A DNA stretch of 64,000 nt from Caldinitratiruptor microaerophilus. Its GTDB lineage: Bacteria > Bacillota > Sulfobacillia > Symbiobacteriales > ZC4RG38. The position numbers were made by a program, and so were the translations under genes. The notes beneath the pieces are model-generated. The model did not search any database. It worked only from the letters and a program-made list of their open reading frames with translations, and was not told the DNA's origin. Below are positions 59,362 to 64,000 of this stretch, piece after piece. The stretch spans positions 3,410,001-3,474,000 of the forward strand of contig NZ_AP025628.1 of assembly GCF_025999835.1 (NCBI RefSeq), in the 5' to 3' direction. The first letter of the stretch is position 1, and each line of letters begins with the position of its first letter.

Positions 59362-61320
59362 TCAGCGCGCCCGGCCGATCTCCTCCACGGCCTCCGGGTT
59401 TTCCAGCGCGGAGAGGTCCCCGGGACTCTGGCCCAGGTAGCGGGCACGGATGACCCGGCGCATGATCTTCGCGTTCCGGGTCTTGGGGAGCTGGGTCACG
59501 AACTTCACGTCTTCCGGACGCAGGGCCTTGCCCAGCTGGGCCGCGACCTGCTCCTTGAGCGCCTGGCGCAGCTCCTCGGAGGGCTCGTGCCCCGGCCGCA
59601 GGATGACGAAGGCCACCACCCCCTCGCCCTTGACGGGGTGCGGCACCCCGATCGCCGCCGCCTCGGCCACGGCCGGGTGGGCCACCAGGGCGGACTCGAT
59701 CTCCGCCGGGCCGACCCGCTTCCCGGCGATCTTGATGGTGTCATCCGAGCGGCCATGGATGTACCAGAAGCCGTCCTCATCGATCGAGGCCCAGTCCCCG
59801 TGCACCCAGACGTCCGGCCAGCGGGACCAGTACGTCTGCAGGTACCGGCCGGGGTCCCGCCAGAAGCCCCGGGTCATGCCCGGCCACGGCTTGCGGATCA
59901 CGAGTTCGCCCACCCGCCCCCGGACCGGGCGGCCTTCGTCGTCCACGACGTCCGCCGCCATGCCCGGGATCGGCCCGGTGAAGGAGGTGGGCTTGAGCGG
60001 CTGCAGCACCGTGGCGCCCACGATGCCGCCGGAGATCTCCGTCCCGCCGGAGTAGTTGATGATGGGGCACCGCCCGCCTCCTACGTGGCGGAAGTACCAC
60101 ATGTACGGATCCGGGTTCCAGGGCTCGCCCGTCGACCCCAGGACCCGCAGCGAGCTCAGGTCGTGGCGGCGGACCGGTGCCTCCCCGTGGGCCATCAGGG
60201 CGCGGATCACCGTGGGCGACAGCCCGAGGTGCGTCACCCCGTGCCGCTCCACCAGGGACCACAGCCGGTCGGGGCCGGGGTGGTCGGGCGCGCCGTCGTA
60301 GAGCAGCATCGTGCTGCCGAGCATGAGGGTGCCGAAGATGAGCCACGGCCCCATCATCCAGCCGATGTCCGTGAACCAGAAGAGGATGTCCGGCTCCTTC
60401 AGGTCGAAGGCGTGGGCGATGTCCTGAGTGGCCTTCAGCGGAAAGCCGGCGTGGACGTGCACGGCCCCCTTGGGCTTCCCGGTGGTGCCCGAGGTGTAGA
60501 TGAGCATGAAGGGATCCTCGGCGTCCATCCAGGCGGTGGGGTACTCGCCGGGCTGACCGGCCACGAGCTCGTCCCAGGCGACGTCCCGCCCCTCGTGCCA
60601 CGGGACGGAGATGCCCAGCCGGCGGACCACCAGGACGTGCTCGACGCTGGGGGACGCCGCCGCGGCCTCGTCCGCCGCCTCCTTCATGGCGACGGGCTGG
60701 CCGCGCCGGTAGAAGCCGTCGGCGGTGATGAGGAGGCGGGCCTCGCTGTCTTGGAGCCGGGTGGTGACGGCCTGGGGGGCGAAGCCCGAGAAGATCGGGG
60801 TGAAGATGGCCCCCACCTTCGCCACGGCGAGGATGGCGATCACCGTCTCGGGGATCATCGGCAGGAGGAGGCCGACGCGGTCGCCCCGGCCGATCCCGAG
60901 GCGGCGCAGGCCGTGCGCCAGGCGGTTCGACTCGACGTACAGGTCCCGGTAGGTCAGCTTGCGGACGGCCCCTTCTTCGCCCTCCCAGATCACCGCCACC
61001 TGGTTCCGCCGGCGCGTGCCGACGTGCTTGTCGACGCAGTCGTTGGCCAGGTTGAGCTGTCCGCCCACGAACCAGCGGGCCCACGGGATGCCCCGCGACG
61101 TATCCAGCACGCGCTCGTAGGGCCGGTACCAGGCGATGCCCAGATCCCGCACCACCGCGTCCCAGAACCACTCGATGTCATCGACGGAGCGGCGCAGGAG
61201 CTCGTCGTACGTGGCGATGCCGTGGCGGGCCATGAAGCGGTAGAGATTGGACGACAGGATCTGTTCGGGGGTGGGTCTCCACACGACGTCCCCGGGGGCA
61301 GCGCTGTCGAAGTCGGGCAA
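59362..61320 (-). CDS. Acetyl/acyl-CoA synthetase (AMP-forming)
   Basis: 652 residues from TTG 61320 (GGGAG about 10 bases upstream). ATG 61383 is rejected because it lies inside the sigma-54 promoter. Adenylation motif MLIYTSGTTGKPKGAVHVH, then YSGGTEISGGIV, DWASIDEDGFWYIHGRSDDT and the C-terminal PKTRNAKIMRRVIRARYLG with the catalytic, acetylation-sensitive Lys. VVWRPTPEQILSSNLYRFMA is an Acs-type N terminus. Together with AtoE it would take up and activate a short-chain acid; the chain length preference is not determinable here. Confidence 0.9.
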   Translation of the reverse strand: MPDFDSAAPGDVVWRPTPEQILSSNLYRFMARHGIATYDELLRRSVDDIEWFWDAVVRDLGIAWYRPYERVLDTSRGIPWARWFVGGQLNLANDCVDKHVGTRRRNQVAVIWEGEEGAVRKLTYRDLYVESNRLAHGLRRLGIGRGDRVGLLLPMIPETVIAILAVAKVGAIFTPIFSGFAPQAVTTRLQDSEARLLITADGFYRRGQPVAMKEAADEAAAASPSVEHVLVVRRLGISVPWHEGRDVAWDELVAGQPGEYPTAWMDAEDPFMLIYTSGTTGKPKGAVHVHAGFPLKATQDIAHAFDLKEPDILFWFTDIGWMMGPWLIFGTLMLGSTMLLYDGAPDHPGPDRLWSLVERHGVTHLGLSPTVIRALMAHGEAPVRRHDLSSLRVLGSTGEPWNPDPYMWYFRHVGGGRCPIINYSGGTEISGGIVGATVLQPLKPTSFTGPIPGMAADVVDDEGRPVRGRVGELVIRKPWPGMTRGFWRDPGRYLQTYWSRWPDVWVHGDWASIDEDGFWYIHGRSDDTIKIAGKRVGPAEIESALVAHPAVAEAAAIGVPHPVKGEGVVAFVILRPGHEPSEELRQALKEQVAAQLGKALRPEDVKFVTQLPKTRNAKIMRRVIRARYLGQSPGDLSALENPEAVEEIGRAR

Positions 61321-61371
61321 CCGGCGGTCACGCTCCCTTCTGCAGTGGTCTGGCCGTCCAATTCCACAGGT

Positions 61372-61387
61372 TGCAATTTGCATGCCA
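61372..61387 (-). promoter_or_regulatory. Sigma-54 (-24/-12) promoter of the acyl-CoA synthetase/atoE operon
   Basis: On the minus strand TGGCATGCAAATTGCA matches the consensus TGGCAC-N5-TTGCA, with the GG and GC pairs exactly 10 bases apart. Transcription would start near 61360, about 40 nt before the TTG start. The upstream gene encodes a sigma-54 activator. Confidence 0.8.
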
Positions 61388-61390
61388 AAT

Positions 61391-61431
61391 GGCCCCGCAG
61401 AGCGGGGCCGTTGCCGGCCCCGTCTCGGGGC
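61391..61431. promoter_or_regulatory. Two GGCCCCG-type dyads upstream of the -24 element
   Basis: GGCCCCGC-AGA-GCGGGGCC (61391-61409) and GCCCCG-TCT-CGGGGC (61417-61431) have the same half-site and N3 spacer, with centres 24 bp apart. They could be activator sites for the AtoC-like protein; the first is very close to the -24 box and might instead end the atoC transcript. Confidence 0.4.
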
Positions 61432-61516
61432 GCCACTGGAGCGGTCCTCACGTTCCGTTCCTCGCAGGCAGCACCGGCTGGGCGCGAAGACTCCTTCGCG
61501 CTCCCGTGCACAGGTG

Positions 61517-62917
<1,401 letters not shown>

Positions 62918-62920
62918 GGC

Positions 62921-64000
62921 TCACGCCACCCCCCTGCTGCCGGGACCCGGCCGCGCCGCCAGAGGAAGGCGGATCGTGAAGACCGCCCCGCTGCCCGGGC
63001 TCGACTCGACGTCCACGTACCCGCCGTGCTGGTCCACGATCCGCTGGACCAGCGGAAGGCCGAGGCCGGTGCCTCCGGGCTTCGTCGTGAAGAAGACGTC
63101 CCAGATCTTCGGGAGCACGTCTGCAGGGATGCCGGGGCCGTTGTCGGCCACCTGGACGCGGGCCGTGGCGTCGGGCTCCGACCGCAGGGTGACGCGCAGC
63201 TTGCCGCCGGCCCCTGTGCCGGCCAGCGCCTGGATGCTGTTGAGCAGCAGGTTCACAACTGCCTGTTGCAGGTGGTCGGCGTCGCCCGTCACAAGCACGC
63301 CCTGCTCGAGGTCGCTCTCGACCCGCACGCCGTGGCGCTCCCCGTACCACCGGACCAGGTCGGTGGCCCGGCGGACGACCTCGGTGAGGTCCAAGGCCTC
63401 GGCGCGGGGGGACGAGTAGTGAGCGAAGCTGACCAGCCCGTCGATGATACGGCTGACCCGGCGCAATTCCTCGGTGGCCACCCTCACCACCTGCCGGATG
63501 AAACCGGGCTCCTCGGCCCGTTCCGGTAGGAGCTCGAGGGAACCGAGCACCACGGTGAGCGGGTTCCGCACCTCGTGGGCGATCACCGCCGCCAGTTCCC
63601 CCGCCGCGGCCAGCCGGTTGGCGCGCTGGAGGTACTCGTCGAGTTCCCTGGCCCGGCGGAATTCCTCCAGGTAAAAGGCGTACCCGGCCTTGCCGGCGCC
63701 AGCGGCGCCGGCAGGCGCGCCGATCCCCACCACGGCCAGGTCGACCTCCGGCAGTCCCTGGCTTCCTGTCGCCACCAGCGGGCCGAAACGCCGGAGCTCC
63801 CCCGGCTGGGGCAACTCATCGGGGTCGGCCCGCCAGCCCGGCAGGAGTTGCTGGAGGACGCGGAACCAGGATGTACCCCGTCCGGGAGCCTGCGCCATGC
63901 CCAGCATCCGCATGGCCGTGCGGTTCAGATACAGGAGGGCGCCCGCGTGGTCCGTGATGGCGATGCCGATGTCGAGGCTCCCGAGGAAGAGATCGAGATA
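62921..64000 (-). CDS. atoS: PAS-containing sensor histidine kinase (AtoS-like), 5' end outside window
   Basis: The frame is open to the window edge: before the first visible Met (63913) it reads LDIGIAITDHAGALLYLNRT, a PAS-domain motif, so the true start lies beyond 64000. H-box AAVIAHEVRNPLTVVLGSLE, N-box VVNLLLNSIQALAGTGAGG, DNGPGIPADVLPKIWDVFFT and GGTGLGLPLVQRIVDQHGG define an NtrB/AtoS-type kinase. It pairs with the response regulator encoded 3 bp downstream. No transmembrane segment is visible in the part seen. Confidence 0.9.
   Translation of the reverse strand, partial: YLDLFLGSLDIGIAITDHAGALLYLNRTAMRMLGMAQAPGRGTSWFRVLQQLLPGWRADPDELPQPGELRRFGPLVATGSQGLPEVDLAVVGIGAPAGAAGAGKAGYAFYLEEFRRARELDEYLQRANRLAAAGELAAVIAHEVRNPLTVVLGSLELLPERAEEPGFIRQVVRVATEELRRVSRIIDGLVSFAHYSSPRAEALDLTEVVRRATDLVRWYGERHGVRVESDLEQGVLVTGDADHLQQAVVNLLLNSIQALAGTGAGGKLRVTLRSEPDATARVQVADNGPGIPADVLPKIWDVFFTTKPGGTGLGLPLVQRIVDQHGGYVDVESSPGSGAVFTIRLPLAARPGPGSRGVA

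Noticed and set aside
61321-61383. ATG 61383 as start of the acyl-CoA synthetase
   Set aside because: The codon overlaps the -24/-12 promoter, so it would be upstream of the transcription start.

Overview
The window is very GC-rich and densely coded. GTG and TTG starts are frequent and usually follow strong GGAGG-type ribosome binding sites. Together with a coproporphyrin-type heme cluster (hemE, hemH, hemY), a PerR-type regulator, a PdhABCD complex, a PCYCGC-family protein and a possible spore-protein-like ORF, this suggests a high-GC, probably thermophilic and facultatively aerobic member of the Bacillota (Symbiobacteriales-like lineages). That placement is inference; no rRNA or tRNA gene was seen.

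Layout. 1-4.4 kb: end of a glycosyltransferase, a sugar-nucleotide transferase fused to a decayed mutase domain, a 40-residue Phe/Pro-rich microprotein, a methyltransferase and an HtrA protease. 4.4-8.5 kb: glcDEF glycolate oxidase (minus strand). 8.9-12.6 kb: a ModE-TupA fusion regulator followed by tupABC with two ModE-type operators. 12.7-17.5 kb: ECF sigma factor, membrane partner, NEW3-domain protein and ABC exporter. 17.7-23.9 kb: HpcH/HpaI aldolase, cyclophilin-like ORF, CorA, GH57 branching enzyme with DUF4912 partner, and a NYN-nuclease-like protein. 24.2-29.1 kb: pdhABCD. 29.4-32 kb: sulfide:quinone oxidoreductase, DUF1641 partner and PerR-like regulator. 32.1-36.9 kb: M32 carboxypeptidase, P1B-4 metal ATPase with a PerR-like box, and two membrane proteins. 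36.9-41.4 kb: L,D-transpeptidase, LiaRS-like two-component system, a gene-poor stretch with two matching 47-bp palindromes and a gene remnant, and an EamA transporter. 41.5-45.7 kb: thiolase, hydroxyacyl-CoA dehydrogenase, PaaG-type isomerase and a shortened MaoC protein. 45.8-49 kb: small ORF, OmpR-type two-component system and PCYCGC protein. 49-55.2 kb: hemE-hemH-hemY followed by a cytochrome bd-like subunit carrying a cytochrome c domain and a membrane partner. 55.3-57.8 kb: ldh, lgt and a hypothetical gene. 57.9-64 kb: AtoE-like transporter, acyl-CoA synthetase and an AtoSC-like two-component system with a sigma-54 promoter.

Regulatory logic is unusually readable. Two 24-bp CGTTATG-N10-CATAACG-type operators fit the ModE-TupA sensor upstream. 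A 7-1-7 palindrome in front of the P1B-4 ATPase fits PerR. A CsoR/CstR-like palindrome precedes the sulfide oxidase. An 11-bp AACGAGTATCG element is shared by the pdh and perR promoters. A -24/-12 promoter in front of the acyl-CoA synthetase fits the adjacent sigma-54 activator.

The strongest candidates for something little described are the ModE-TupA/tup circuit, the NYN protein with four approximately 85-residue C-terminal modules, the cytochrome c-fused bd-like pair in the heme operon, the paired 47-bp palindromes, and the ECF sigma/NEW3/ABC cassette.
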